DNA of 64,000 bases from Comamonas fluminis (GTDB lineage Bacteria; Pseudomonadota; Gammaproteobacteria; Burkholderiales; Burkholderiaceae_C), in NCBI RefSeq assembly GCF_019186805.1, contig NZ_CP066783.1, positions 3,361,501 to 3,425,500 on the forward strand, given 5' to 3'. The notes under the pieces are model-generated. The model did not search any database. It worked only from the letters and a program-made list of their open reading frames with translations, and was not told the DNA's origin. The position numbers and the translations under genes were made by a program. Position 1 is the stretch's first letter. Each line of letters begins with the position of its first letter. Of the stretch, positions 26,294 to 34,432 are shown piece by piece.

Positions 26294-27043
26294 TTAGATC
26301 ACTTTTGCTTCATTTTTCAGCTTGTCAACCAGAGCGGCCACATCGGCCACCTTGACGCCAGCACCGCGCTTGGCGGGCTCGGCAACCTTGAGGGTCTTGA
26401 GGCGAGGAGCAACGTCCACACCCAGATCTTCAGGCTTGAAGGTGTCCAGCTGCTTTTTCTTGGCCTTCATGATGTTGGGCAAGGTGACGTAGCGTGGCTC
26501 GTTCAGGCGCAGGTCGGTGGTGATGATGGCGGGTGTGGACAGAGACAGAGTCTCCAGGCCACCGTCCACTTCACGGCTGACGGACACCTTGTCGCCAGCG
26601 ACTTCCACCTTGGAGGCGAAAGTGGCCTGGGGCAGGTCTGCCAGCGCAGCCAGCATCTGGCCGGTCTGGTTGTTGTCGCCATCAATGGCTTGCTTGCCCA
26701 GGATCACGAGACCGGGCTGCTCTTTGTCCACCAGTGCCTTGAGCAGCTTGGCGATGGCCAGGGGCTGTAGATCGACGTCGGTTTCCACCAGGATGCCACG
26801 GTCAGCACCGATGGCCATGGCTGTGCGCAGGGTTTCCTGGCACTGGGCCACACCGCAGGAGACGGCGATGACTTCGGTCACCACGCCTTTTTCTTTGAGG
26901 CGCACGGCTTCTTCGACGGCGATTTCGTCAAAGGGGTTCATGCTCATCTTGACGTTGGCGATGTCTACACCCATGCCGTCCGACTTGACGCGGACCTTCA
27001 CGTTGTAGTCCACCACGCGCTTGACAGGGACCAATACCTTCAT
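26294..27043 (-). CDS. etfB: Electron transfer flavoprotein beta subunit
   Basis: A 249-residue ETF beta subunit binding AMP and docking to the alpha subunit. It begins [20 protein letters not shown] and contains [20 protein letters not shown] and [20 protein letters not shown], all family hallmarks, with a conserved recognition loop before [18 protein letters not shown]. The start has AAGGAG nine bases upstream. The 328-base region upstream contains three palindromes that may bind acyl-CoA-responsive regulators. Confidence 0.97.
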   Translation of the reverse strand: MKVLVPVKRVVDYNVKVRVKSDGMGVDIANVKMSMNPFDEIAVEEAVRLKEKGVVTEVIAVSCGVAQCQETLRTAMAIGADRGILVETDVDLQPLAIAKLLKALVDKEQPGLVILGKQAIDGDNNQTGQMLAALADLPQATFASKVEVAGDKVSVSREVDGGLETLSLSTPAIITTDLRLNEPRYVTLPNIMKAKKKQLDTFKPEDLGVDVAPRLKTLKVAEPAKRGAGVKVADVAALVDKLKNEAKVI

Positions 27044-27070
27044 TGCTGCGGCTCCTTAATGATTAATGCA

Positions 27071-27087
27071 TTGACGTTTACGTAAAC
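27071..27087. promoter_or_regulatory. Palindrome GTTTACGTAAAC upstream of etfB, LiuR-like
   Basis: TTGACGTTTACGTAAAC contains a perfect 12-bp palindrome (27076-27087) and resembles the MerR-family LiuR motif known from acyl-CoA and branched-chain amino acid degradation genes of proteobacteria. It lies 28 bases upstream of the etfB ATG. The LiuR assignment is from memory of the motif, not from a search. Confidence 0.5.
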
Positions 27088-27188
27088 TGGATTCATTTTA
27101 TGCGGCACTGCAACACTCTCTGAACAATTTTCCAGACAATCTTGCTGGAGATCGCCAGCGCGGGCTATTTCAACCACCGGGCACAAAA

Positions 27189-27202
27189 AGAACGACCGTT
27201 CT
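27189..27202. promoter_or_regulatory. Palindrome AGAACG-AC-CGTTCT, TetR-type operator candidate
   Basis: Perfect 6-bp arms with a 2-bp spacer, the style of TetR-family fatty-acid regulators. It lies about 146 bases upstream of etfB. Confidence 0.45.
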
Positions 27203-27247
27203 ATTTTATGCATGACTTGCGAAGAATCTACTGTCCCTCGAAGGTCA

Positions 27248-27267
27248 GCCTAGGGTAATACCTAGGC
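27248..27267. promoter_or_regulatory. Inverted repeat GCCTAGG-N6-CCTAGGC
   Basis: Perfect 7-bp arms around GTAATA. No T-run follows on either strand, so it is more likely an operator than a terminator. Regulator unknown. Confidence 0.4.
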
Positions 27268-27371
27268 CAGCGATGAGCGCGATCACCTGCCTGCATCCAA
27301 TCAGGCTACACGCTACCACTGTAAAAAAGCACTCACGTCGTTCAAACGGACGGTCATGCCTGCCACTGTCG

Positions 27372-28145
27372 CTACCACTGCGGCTTGCGCTTTTGTGCAA
27401 ATGCCTGCGCGCCCTCCTGTGCATCGGCGTCCAGCATATTGGTTGCCATGGTCTGCCCCGCCAGCTGATAGGCGGATTCCAGCCCCATTTCACGCTGGCG
27501 ATAAACCAGCTCCTTGCCCATGCGAATCGCCATGCGGGGCTTGCTCACAATCGATGCCACGAGTTCTTCGACCGCCGCATCCAGCTGATCTGGCGGTGCC
27601 ACGCGGTTGAGCAAGCCATAGTGCTGCGCCGCCTCAGCATCGATGAATTCGCCGGTCAGCAGCATCTCCATCGCTTGCTTGATGGGCATATTGCGCACCA
27701 GGGGCACACTGGGCGTGGAGCAGAACAAGCCGTACTGAATGCCACTGGTGGCAAAGCGTGCTTCGCTGCTGGCAACCGCCAGATCGCACTGGGCGACCAG
27801 CTGACAACCAGCAGCCGTCGCAATACCCTGAACCCTAGCAATGACAGGCACTGGCAGCTTCTGAATCGATAGCATCATACGGCTGCACTGGGCAAACAAC
27901 TGCTGGTAGTACGCCAGATCAGTGTGCGCCGCCATGTCCTTGAGGTTATGCCCGGCGCAAAAGGCTTTGCCCTGCGCTGCCAGTACCACGACACGGACTT
28001 GCGCATCACTGGCAATGGCATCCAGCGCCTGCTGCAGCTGCGTCAGCATTTCCGAGCCCAGCGCGTTGAAGCGCAGCGGGTCATTCAGCGTCAACCGCAC
28101 CACGCCGCGCTCGTCCTGCTGGTGCTGAATCAAGGAATCTGTCAC
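27372..28145 (-). CDS. Crotonase-fold protein (enoyl-CoA hydratase-like, ECHDC3 type) without catalytic glutamates
   Basis: A 257-residue crotonase-superfamily protein. CoA-binding segments are present (GKAFCAGHNLKDM, PVIARVQGIATAAGC). The two glutamates of enoyl-CoA hydratase align with Q115 (AAGCQLVAQCD) and G135 (ATSGIQYG), so normal hydration is not expected. This matches the ECHDC3-like subgroup, whose reaction is not established. It lies 44 bases downstream of a histone-deacetylase-like gene and upstream of etfBA. RBS is weak. It could be a thioester-binding or non-hydratase enzyme. Confidence 0.85.
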   Translation of the reverse strand: MTDSLIQHQQDERGVVRLTLNDPLRFNALGSEMLTQLQQALDAIASDAQVRVVVLAAQGKAFCAGHNLKDMAAHTDLAYYQQLFAQCSRMMLSIQKLPVPVIARVQGIATAAGCQLVAQCDLAVASSEARFATSGIQYGLFCSTPSVPLVRNMPIKQAMEMLLTGEFIDAEAAQHYGLLNRVAPPDQLDAAVEELVASIVSKPRMAIRMGKELVYRQREMGLESAYQLAGQTMATNMLDADAQEGAQAFAQKRKPQW

Positions 28146-28189
28146 CGCTGTCTCCCTGCGAACGGACTAGAAAACAAGGCTTTCAGGCG

Positions 28190-29149
28190 TCAGACATCGG
28201 CCAGCACGCGCAAATGCGCTTCCACACTGCGTGCCAGCGCATCCATCACATACCCGCCTTCCAAACAGGAAACGATGCGCCCCTTGGAAAAGCGACGGGC
28301 AATGTCCTTGATGCGCGTGGTGATCCAGGCAAAGTCGTTTTCATTCAAGCCCAGCTGCCCCATGTCGTCATCACGATGCGCATCAAAACCGGCGCTGATG
28401 AAGATCATCTCGGGCTTGAAGCTCTCCAGCCGTGGAATCCACATCATCTCGACGATTTCGCGCACATCCATGCCCTTGGTATAGGCAGGCACGGGCACGT
28501 TCAGCATATTCGGCGCGGGGTCCTTGTCACCGCTGAACGGATAGAAGGGGTGCTGGAAGATGCCGCACATCAGCACGCGATCATCACCCGAGAGGATATC
28601 TTCCGTGCCATTGCCGTGGTGCACGTCAAAGTCGATCACCGCCACACGCTTGAGCTGGTAGCGCTCCAGCGCGTATTTGGCGGCAATGGCCACGTTGTTG
28701 AAAAAGCAAAAGCCCATGGCCTGGCTGCGGGTGGCATGGTGACCTGGTGGGCGAACAGCGCAAAAGGCGTTCTCCAGCTCTCCGGCCAGCACCGCATCAG
28801 TCGCTGCCATGGCCGCGCCTGCCGAGCGCAGCGCCGCTTTCAGGGTGTGGCGATTGATGGAGGTATCCGTATCCATCTGCTTGTATTGCGGCCCGCCGGC
28901 GACCTGCTCCTGCTCCAGCCGGTCAGTCAGGCCGCGCAGCGCTGCCACATACATGGGGTCGTGGGCGAGTTCCACTTCGTCCAGCGAAGCCTCGGGGACT
29001 TCACAGCGCTCCAGTGCATCGCCAACCCCCGTTACCAGTAGCCGGTCTTCAATCGCATCGAGCCGTGCCGGGCACTCGGGGTGGCCCGGGCCCATCTCAT
29101 GCAACCAGCAATCCCGGTGGGTGAAATAACCTGTCTTGCCCACAGTCAT
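28190..29149 (-). CDS. Histone deacetylase-like amidohydrolase (acetylpolyamine amidohydrolase family)
   Basis: A 319-residue zinc amidohydrolase of the arginase-deacetylase fold. AVRPPGHHATRSQAMGFCFF carries the paired active-site histidines, VIDFDVHHGNGTEDIL the zinc ligands Asp and His, and GFDAHRDD the third ligand. Length suits bacterial class II members. Bacterial homologues deacetylate polyamines, acetoin-linked enzymes or acyl-lysine; the true substrate is unknown. It precedes the crotonase-like gene and the etf genes on the same strand, suggesting a link to acyl-CoA metabolism. It is divergent from moxR over 36 bases. Confidence 0.9.
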   Translation of the reverse strand: MTVGKTGYFTHRDCWLHEMGPGHPECPARLDAIEDRLLVTGVGDALERCEVPEASLDEVELAHDPMYVAALRGLTDRLEQEQVAGGPQYKQMDTDTSINRHTLKAALRSAGAAMAATDAVLAGELENAFCAVRPPGHHATRSQAMGFCFFNNVAIAAKYALERYQLKRVAVIDFDVHHGNGTEDILSGDDRVLMCGIFQHPFYPFSGDKDPAPNMLNVPVPAYTKGMDVREIVEMMWIPRLESFKPEMIFISAGFDAHRDDDMGQLGLNENDFAWITTRIKDIARRFSKGRIVSCLEGGYVMDALARSVEAHLRVLADV

Positions 29150-29185
29150 GTCTCCGCTATCGCTTATTTAGGATATGTTTCTGCC

Positions 29186-30106
29186 ATGCATGCACAGAAC
29201 ACAATTAATGCGCTTTTAAGTCAGCTTAACACGGTGATGGAGGGGAAGCCGGATCAGGTCCGGGACGGAGTCGCCTGTTTGATTGCGGGTGGTCACTTGC
29301 TGATTGAAGACGTGCCCGGTGTGGGCAAGACCACGCTGGCCCATGCGCTGGCGCGCAGTTTTGGTCTGCAGTTCTCGCGCGTGCAGTTCACCGCCGACCT
29401 TATGCCCAGCGACCTGACCGGCGTGTCCATCTACGACCGTGGGCAAGAAGCTTTTGTGTTCCACCCCGGCCCCGTGTTTGCACAGGTTCTGCTGGCCGAC
29501 GAGATCAACCGCGCCAGCCCCAAGACACAAAGCGCGCTGCTGGAAGCCATGGAAGAGCGCCAGGTCACCACCGAAGGCAAGACGCACAGCCTGCCCGCGC
29601 CGTTCTTTGTGATTGCCACGCAGAACCCGCTGGAGCAACTGGGTACCTTCCCCTTGCCGGAAAGCCAGCTGGACCGTTTTCTGATGCGAATCAGCCTGGG
29701 CTACCCCTCGCGTGACGCAGAGCGCAGGCTGTTGCTGGGCAATGGCCGCCGCTTGGCCGCCGATGCGTTGCAGCCCATGATTACGCTGGAGCAGCTGCAA
29801 CAGTTGCAGGCGGCGGCCCTGGCCGTTCATGTCAGCGATGCGCTGCTGAACTATGTGCAGGATCTGGTGGCCGCCACGCGCAGCGGCCAATGGTTTGCAC
29901 AGGGCTTGTCACCCCGCGCAGGCATTGCGCTGCTGCGCGCCGCCAAGACAGTGGCCTTGATGGAAGGCCGCGACTACGTGGCCCCCGACGATGTGCAAGC
30001 CATCCTGCCGCAGGTGATTGCCCACCGCCTGGTGCCCGTGGGCCATGCAGGCCGTGGCGCTGTGGAGCAGGTGCGCGCCATGATGCAGGCCGTGCCGCTG
30101 TCTTGA
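29186..30106 (+). CDS. MoxR-family AAA+ ATPase
   Basis: A 306-residue AAA+ ATPase acting as a chaperone-like factor. Walker A is DVPGVGKTTLAHAL, Walker B LLADEINRASPKTQSALLEA, followed by sensor sequence VIATQNPLEQLGTFPLPESQ, all classic MoxR. I take the ATG at 29186 as start; longer readings run into the divergent deacetylase gene. It heads a rightward set with DUF58 and TgpA-like genes, the widespread MoxR/DUF58/transglutaminase arrangement, probably assisting maturation or activity of envelope proteins. Confidence 0.93.
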   Translation: MHAQNTINALLSQLNTVMEGKPDQVRDGVACLIAGGHLLIEDVPGVGKTTLAHALARSFGLQFSRVQFTADLMPSDLTGVSIYDRGQEAFVFHPGPVFAQVLLADEINRASPKTQSALLEAMEERQVTTEGKTHSLPAPFFVIATQNPLEQLGTFPLPESQLDRFLMRISLGYPSRDAERRLLLGNGRRLAADALQPMITLEQLQQLQAAALAVHVSDALLNYVQDLVAATRSGQWFAQGLSPRAGIALLRAAKTVALMEGRDYVAPDDVQAILPQVIAHRLVPVGHAGRGAVEQVRAMMQAVPLS

Positions 30107-30114
30107 TGATGCTC

Positions 30115-30176
30115 ATGAATTTCATAGCATGACGCGCTTGATAAAAAAGGGCTACAAGCCAGAAACACTTAAAATT
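30115..30176 (+). repeat. Short Comamonadaceae repeat overlapping the DUF58 start
   Basis: TTCATAGCATGACGCGCTTG followed by ATAAAAAAGGGCTACAAGCC matches both halves of the repeat. The annotated DUF58 ATG (30129) lies inside it. Confidence 0.65.
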
Positions 30177-31178
30177 CTTCAACCACGTAACGCGATTCAC
30201 GCCTGGATGATGGCGCGCCTGCCGCGCAGCGACCAGCTGACGCTGACCCAGGGCAATGTCTATATCCTGCCCTCCCGCGCAGGCTGGGCCATGCTGGCCA
30301 CGCTGATCGTGCTGCTGATTGCGGCCATCAACTACCAGCTCAACCTGGGCTATCTGCTCACCTTTTTGCTAGCAGGCAGTGCAGCAGCCAGCATGGTGGT
30401 GGGCCACGGCAATCTGCGCGGGCTGCAGCTAAGTCTGAACGGCAGCGGCGCGCAGACGGGCACACCGGGCGGCTGCTTTGCCCACACCCCCTGCCCCGTG
30501 CACATGAAGCTGCACAACGCCCGCCAATCAAGACGCTGGGGCATCGGCCTGGCTTTGCGTGACGCGGAACGTCGCCAGCCCGAAGCCGATGGCTGGACCT
30601 GGGTGGATGTGCCAGAGCAAGGCGACACCGCTGTGCAGCTGAGCTTTGTTCCCACCCAGCGCGGCCAGCTGGTGCTGCCCCCAGTCTCGGTGCTGACGCG
30701 CTACCCCCTGGGCGCTTTTCGCGTCTGGGCACTGTGGCGGCCCGCCAGCAAGGTCTGGGTCTATCCCGCGCCGGAACTGAATGCACCGCCCCTGCCCGCC
30801 GCCAGCCCCGAAGCGGGCGGCAGCAGCAGCGCCCAGGTGCGCAGCGGCGAAGAATTTGATGGTGCGCGCGCCTATCAAACCGGCGACCCGCTCAAGCTGG
30901 TGGTCTGGAAAAAAGCCGCGCAGGCCTTTGCCGCAGGCAGCCACCAGTTGGTCAGCCGCGACCGGCCCACCGCCCACCATCACCGCCTGTGGCTGGATGC
31001 CCGCCACACCGGTCTGGCAGACCTTGAAGCGCGGCTTTCGCGCCTGACGGCCTGGGTTCTGATGGCCCAGCAGCAGGGGCGCACCTGGGGCCTGCGCCTG
31101 CCCAATGGCCAGGAAATTGCCCCGGCCAGCGGCGCGCAGCACACCACGCGCTGCCTTGAAGCATTGGCGGCAGCATGA
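30129..31178 (+). CDS. DUF58 domain membrane protein
   Basis: A protein of up to 349 residues. Two hydrophobic helices (LATLIVLLIAAINYQLN, LLTFLLAGSAAASMV) precede a soluble domain with the DUF58 core YQTGDPLKLVVWKKAA. DUF58 proteins pair with MoxR and have a von Willebrand A-like fold; function unclear. The first 17 codons are made of repeat sequence, so the native start may be the ATG at 30207 (MMARLPRSDQLTLTQGN), which matches where homologues become conserved. No good Shine-Dalgarno precedes either. The stop overlaps the next start by four bases. Confidence 0.88.
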   Translation: MTRLIKKGYKPETLKILQPRNAIHAWMMARLPRSDQLTLTQGNVYILPSRAGWAMLATLIVLLIAAINYQLNLGYLLTFLLAGSAAASMVVGHGNLRGLQLSLNGSGAQTGTPGGCFAHTPCPVHMKLHNARQSRRWGIGLALRDAERRQPEADGWTWVDVPEQGDTAVQLSFVPTQRGQLVLPPVSVLTRYPLGAFRVWALWRPASKVWVYPAPELNAPPLPAASPEAGGSSSAQVRSGEEFDGARAYQTGDPLKLVVWKKAAQAFAAGSHQLVSRDRPTAHHHRLWLDARHTGLADLEARLSRLTAWVLMAQQQGRTWGLRLPNGQEIAPASGAQHTTRCLEALAAA

Positions 31179-33265
31179 GCAGCAACACCCTGAACCCATC
31201 CAGCAGCTGGTTACAGCGGCTTGGCTCCCTGCCTCGCGATGCGCGGGACACACTGTTTTTGCTGGCCGTCATTGGCTGGATCATGCTGCCCCAGGCTCAG
31301 CACACCCCGTGGTGGACCAGCGCCTTCGCTGCCGCGCTGCTGCTGTGGCGTGCGCGGCTGGCGTTGACGGGCGCCCCCCTGCCCAGCCGCTGGGTGCTGG
31401 CCGGTGCACTGGCTGTGGCCATTGCCGCAACCTGGGCAACGCACAAAACCATTGTGGGGCGCGACGCGGGCGTGACGCTGGTGGTCATGCTGCTGGCGCT
31501 TAAAACGCTGGAGTTGCGCGCCCGGCGCGATGCCATGGTGGTATTCTTTCTGGGCTTTTTTGTTCTGCTCAGCAACTTCTTTTATTCGCAATCGCTGCTC
31601 ACGGCAGCGGCCATGGTGCTGGGGCTGATGGGCTTGCTCACCGCGCTGGTCAATGCCCACATGACCGCTGGCAAGCCCCCGTTGATGCAGGCACTGCGCA
31701 CAGCGGCCAAGCTGGCGCTGTGGGGCGCCCCCGTCATGGTGGCGCTGTTTCTGTTCTTCCCACGCATGGCGCCGCTATGGGGCGTGCCAGCGGACGATCT
31801 GGCAGGCAAATCGGGCCTGTCAGAGAACATGCGCGTAGGCGAAGTGGCGTCTTTGGCCATGGACGACAGCGTGGCACTGCGCATTCGCTTTGATACACCC
31901 GGCCAGAAAGAGCCCCCCGCCAGCACCCTGTATTTTCGCGGCCCGGTGCTCAGCCAGTTCGATGGCCGCAACTGGCAGGCCGACCCGGTGCTGGACGCCA
32001 TGAACTCGCCGCAGCTGCGCGTGAGCGGCGAGCCCATTCGCTACCAGATGCTGATTGAGCCCAGCAAGCGCCGCTGGCTGACGCTGCTGGATGCCGTCAA
32101 GACCGCGCCGCAGCTTCCGCCCGGCGCTTCCGTGGGCAGCCTGCGCATGACGTCCAGCCTGCAATGGATGAGCTGGCGCCCCATTACCGATGTGCTGCGC
32201 GTGGATGCGCAAAGCTATACCGACTTCAGCCACGGCCCGCTGCAGGCCACGCCTGAACTCAAACGCTATCTGCAACTGCCACCCGGCAGCAACCCGCGCA
32301 CCAGGGCGCTGGGCGAACAGTTGCGCGCCCAGTTGGGCACCAATGCGGATACCGCTGCATTGATCGCAGCAGCCCTGCAGCAGCTGAAAACGGGCGGCTA
32401 CACCTACACCTTGGAGCCCGGCGTGGTGGACAGCGTTCACACCGCCGACGACTTCTGGTTTGACAGCAAGCAGGGCTTTTGCGAGCACATTGCGTCTGCC
32501 TTTGCCGTGCTCATGCGCGGCATGGGCGTGCCTGCGCGTATCGTCACCGGCTACCAGGGGGGCGACCGCAACAGCGTGGACAACTACTGGACCGTGCGCA
32601 ACAGCGATGCCCACGCATGGACCGAAGTGTGGATTGCTGGCCAGGGCTGGACCCGCGTGGACCCCACAGGCGCGGTCTCGCCCGGCAGGGTCGGGCAGTT
32701 CCAGCGCCTGAGCGCACCGCAGGGGGCCTTTGCCAGTGCGGTGGGCAATTTTGTCGACATCAGCACGATGGAGAAGCTGCGCGCCGTCTGGGAAGCCGTC
32801 AACAACCGCTGGAACCAGTGGGTCATCAACTACACGCAAAGCCGCCAGCTCAATCTGCTGCAAAGCCTGGGCTTTGAATCCCCCAGCTGGACGGACTTGC
32901 TGCGTCTGCTGGCAGGCAGCCTGAGTGCGCTGGCCTTGCTGTGGCTGATCTGGGCACGCGCCACGCGCCCGCAGCGCGATGGTTGGAGCCAGCTCATGCA
33001 CGAAGCCAGGCAGCGCCTGCAGCGCGCGGGCCTGGATAGCAACGCCAGCGACTCCGCCCGCAGCCTGGCACGCAACGCGCAAGAGCGCTGGGCGGCAGAA
33101 CCAGCACTTGCCCCGCTGGCCGCGAACTTATCCGACTGGCTGCTAGATATGGAACGGCTACGCTATGCACCGTCCTCGGCCCCGCAAACGGCTGAACTCA
33201 AAACCCTGCGCCAGCGCTGGCAGACACTGAAAAAGCAGCGCTGGCCCACCAACGTCAAAAACTAA
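31175..33265 (+). CDS. TgpA-like membrane transglutaminase (DUF3488/transglutaminase-like)
   Basis: A 696-residue protein. The N-terminal third has about six membrane helices, then a periplasmic transglutaminase-like domain, a further helix near residue 585 and a cytoplasmic tail. The triad is intact: Cys436 in QGFCEHIASAF, His in SDAHAWTEVWI and Asp in RVDPTG. Homologue TgpA of Pseudomonas aeruginosa is essential and of this architecture. The start overlaps the DUF58 stop by four bases. Substrate in the envelope is unknown. The two following lytic transglycosylases suggest a peptidoglycan link. Confidence 0.92.
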   Translation: MSSNTLNPSSSWLQRLGSLPRDARDTLFLLAVIGWIMLPQAQHTPWWTSAFAAALLLWRARLALTGAPLPSRWVLAGALAVAIAATWATHKTIVGRDAGVTLVVMLLALKTLELRARRDAMVVFFLGFFVLLSNFFYSQSLLTAAAMVLGLMGLLTALVNAHMTAGKPPLMQALRTAAKLALWGAPVMVALFLFFPRMAPLWGVPADDLAGKSGLSENMRVGEVASLAMDDSVALRIRFDTPGQKEPPASTLYFRGPVLSQFDGRNWQADPVLDAMNSPQLRVSGEPIRYQMLIEPSKRRWLTLLDAVKTAPQLPPGASVGSLRMTSSLQWMSWRPITDVLRVDAQSYTDFSHGPLQATPELKRYLQLPPGSNPRTRALGEQLRAQLGTNADTAALIAAALQQLKTGGYTYTLEPGVVDSVHTADDFWFDSKQGFCEHIASAFAVLMRGMGVPARIVTGYQGGDRNSVDNYWTVRNSDAHAWTEVWIAGQGWTRVDPTGAVSPGRVGQFQRLSAPQGAFASAVGNFVDISTMEKLRAVWEAVNNRWNQWVINYTQSRQLNLLQSLGFESPSWTDLLRLLAGSLSALALLWLIWARATRPQRDGWSQLMHEARQRLQRAGLDSNASDSARSLARNAQERWAAEPALAPLAANLSDWLLDMERLRYAPSSAPQTAELKTLRQRWQTLKKQRWPTNVKN

Positions 33266-33269
33266 AAAC

Positions 33270-34421
33270 ATGAGCACCATCCGCAAGACTGACAAGCACT
33301 ACAAGGCAAAAACACTGAGTATTCTTGCCCTGTGCCTGCTGACCGCAGCCGCCATGGCCGCGCCTGCCAAAAAGACAACCAAGTCTGCACGCAAGGCCGC
33401 GCCTGCCGTAGCCGTAGCGACAGCAGCCACCGCCGCCGTGGCCTATGCCAGCCGGAGCGATGCCATGCAGCTGGCCGACGACATTGCCGCCCGCCGCGAC
33501 CTGCCTGCCGACTGGGTGCGTGCACAGCTGGGTGAAGCGAAGAATCTTCCCGTGGTCACCCGCCTGATGACGCCCGCAGGCAAGACCTTTGTGAAGAACT
33601 GGACGGTGTACCGCAGCCGCTTTATCGATCCCGTGCGCATTCGCGCCGGTGTGCAGTTCTGGCAGGCCAACCGCCAGGCGCTTGCGCGTGCTGAGCAGCA
33701 GTTTGGCGTGCCCGCCGAAATCATCGTCGGCATCATCGGCGTGGAAACCATCTATGGCCGCAACATGGGCAACTTCCGGGTGATGGATGCCCTTGCCACG
33801 CTGACGCTGGACTTTCCGCAATCGCACCCCCGCGCCCAGGCCCGCACCGACTATTTCCGGGGCGAGCTGGAGCAAGTGCTGGTGACCGCCAACCGCACAG
33901 GCAGCGACCCATTTGCGCTGCGCGGCAGCTATGCAGGCGCCATGGGGCTCGGTCAGTTCATGCCTACCAGCTGGGACAAGTTTGCCGTGGATTTTGATGG
34001 TGATGGCCGCATTGATCTGTTCAACAGCGCCAGCGACGCCATTGGCTCGGTAGCCAACTACTTCGTCGGCCATGGCTGGAAGCCCGGCCTGCCCTCAGTG
34101 TTCCCCGTCGATATGCGCGCCCAGGGCGAAAATCTGGCAACCCTGCTGGCACCAGACATCAACCCCACGTTTACAGCAGCCCAGATGGCCGAACGCGGCG
34201 TACGCGTCATGGGCGCCGAGGGCTACGAGCGCCCGCTGGCACTGATTGAGCTGAAAAACGGCAATTCCGGCCCCACGGAATACATCGCTGGCACAGAAAA
34301 CTTCTACGCCGTCACCCGCTACAACTGGTCGGCCTTCTATGCGCTGTCCGTCATCGAACTGGGCCGCGAAGTGCATGATGCCTATCTGGCCAGCCAGACC
34401 GCAGCACGCGCCAAGGAGTAG
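33270..34421 (+). CDS. mltB: Lytic murein transglycosylase B family protein, first of a tandem pair
   Basis: A 383-residue peptidoglycan-cleaving enzyme with an N-terminal export signal (about residues 12-30) and a catalytic domain in which Glu159 lies in IIGVETIYG. SYAGAMGLGQFMPTSWDKFA and the calcium-binding-like DFDGDGRIDLFN loop follow, all MltB hallmarks. There is no lipobox cysteine, so it is probably soluble or anchored by its signal helix. It begins four bases after the tgpA-like stop. It makes 1,6-anhydro-muropeptides in cell-wall turnover. Confidence 0.92.
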   Translation: MSTIRKTDKHYKAKTLSILALCLLTAAAMAAPAKKTTKSARKAAPAVAVATAATAAVAYASRSDAMQLADDIAARRDLPADWVRAQLGEAKNLPVVTRLMTPAGKTFVKNWTVYRSRFIDPVRIRAGVQFWQANRQALARAEQQFGVPAEIIVGIIGVETIYGRNMGNFRVMDALATLTLDFPQSHPRAQARTDYFRGELEQVLVTANRTGSDPFALRGSYAGAMGLGQFMPTSWDKFAVDFDGDGRIDLFNSASDAIGSVANYFVGHGWKPGLPSVFPVDMRAQGENLATLLAPDINPTFTAAQMAERGVRVMGAEGYERPLALIELKNGNSGPTEYIAGTENFYAVTRYNWSAFYALSVIELGREVHDAYLASQTAARAKE

Positions 34422-34432
34422 AGCGCGCCACC

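Larger units (their letters stand above)
27044..27371. other. etfB control region, gene-free
   Basis: This 328-base stretch between etfB and the crotonase-like gene has no supported gene. It contains the etfB ribosome site, the palindromes listed separately at 27071, 27189 and 27248, and AT-rich patches suitable for promoters. No tRNA or intrinsic terminator was recognised. Confidence 0.6.

Noticed and set aside
25211..26770. 519-residue open frame on the plus strand across etfA and etfB
   Set aside because: Shadow of the etf genes in the opposite strand; composition (Gly, His, Ser) reflects their GC-rich third positions.
31820..33082. 420-residue minus-strand frame inside the TgpA-like gene
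   Set aside because: Antisense to an intact transglutaminase with complete triad; low-complexity product.
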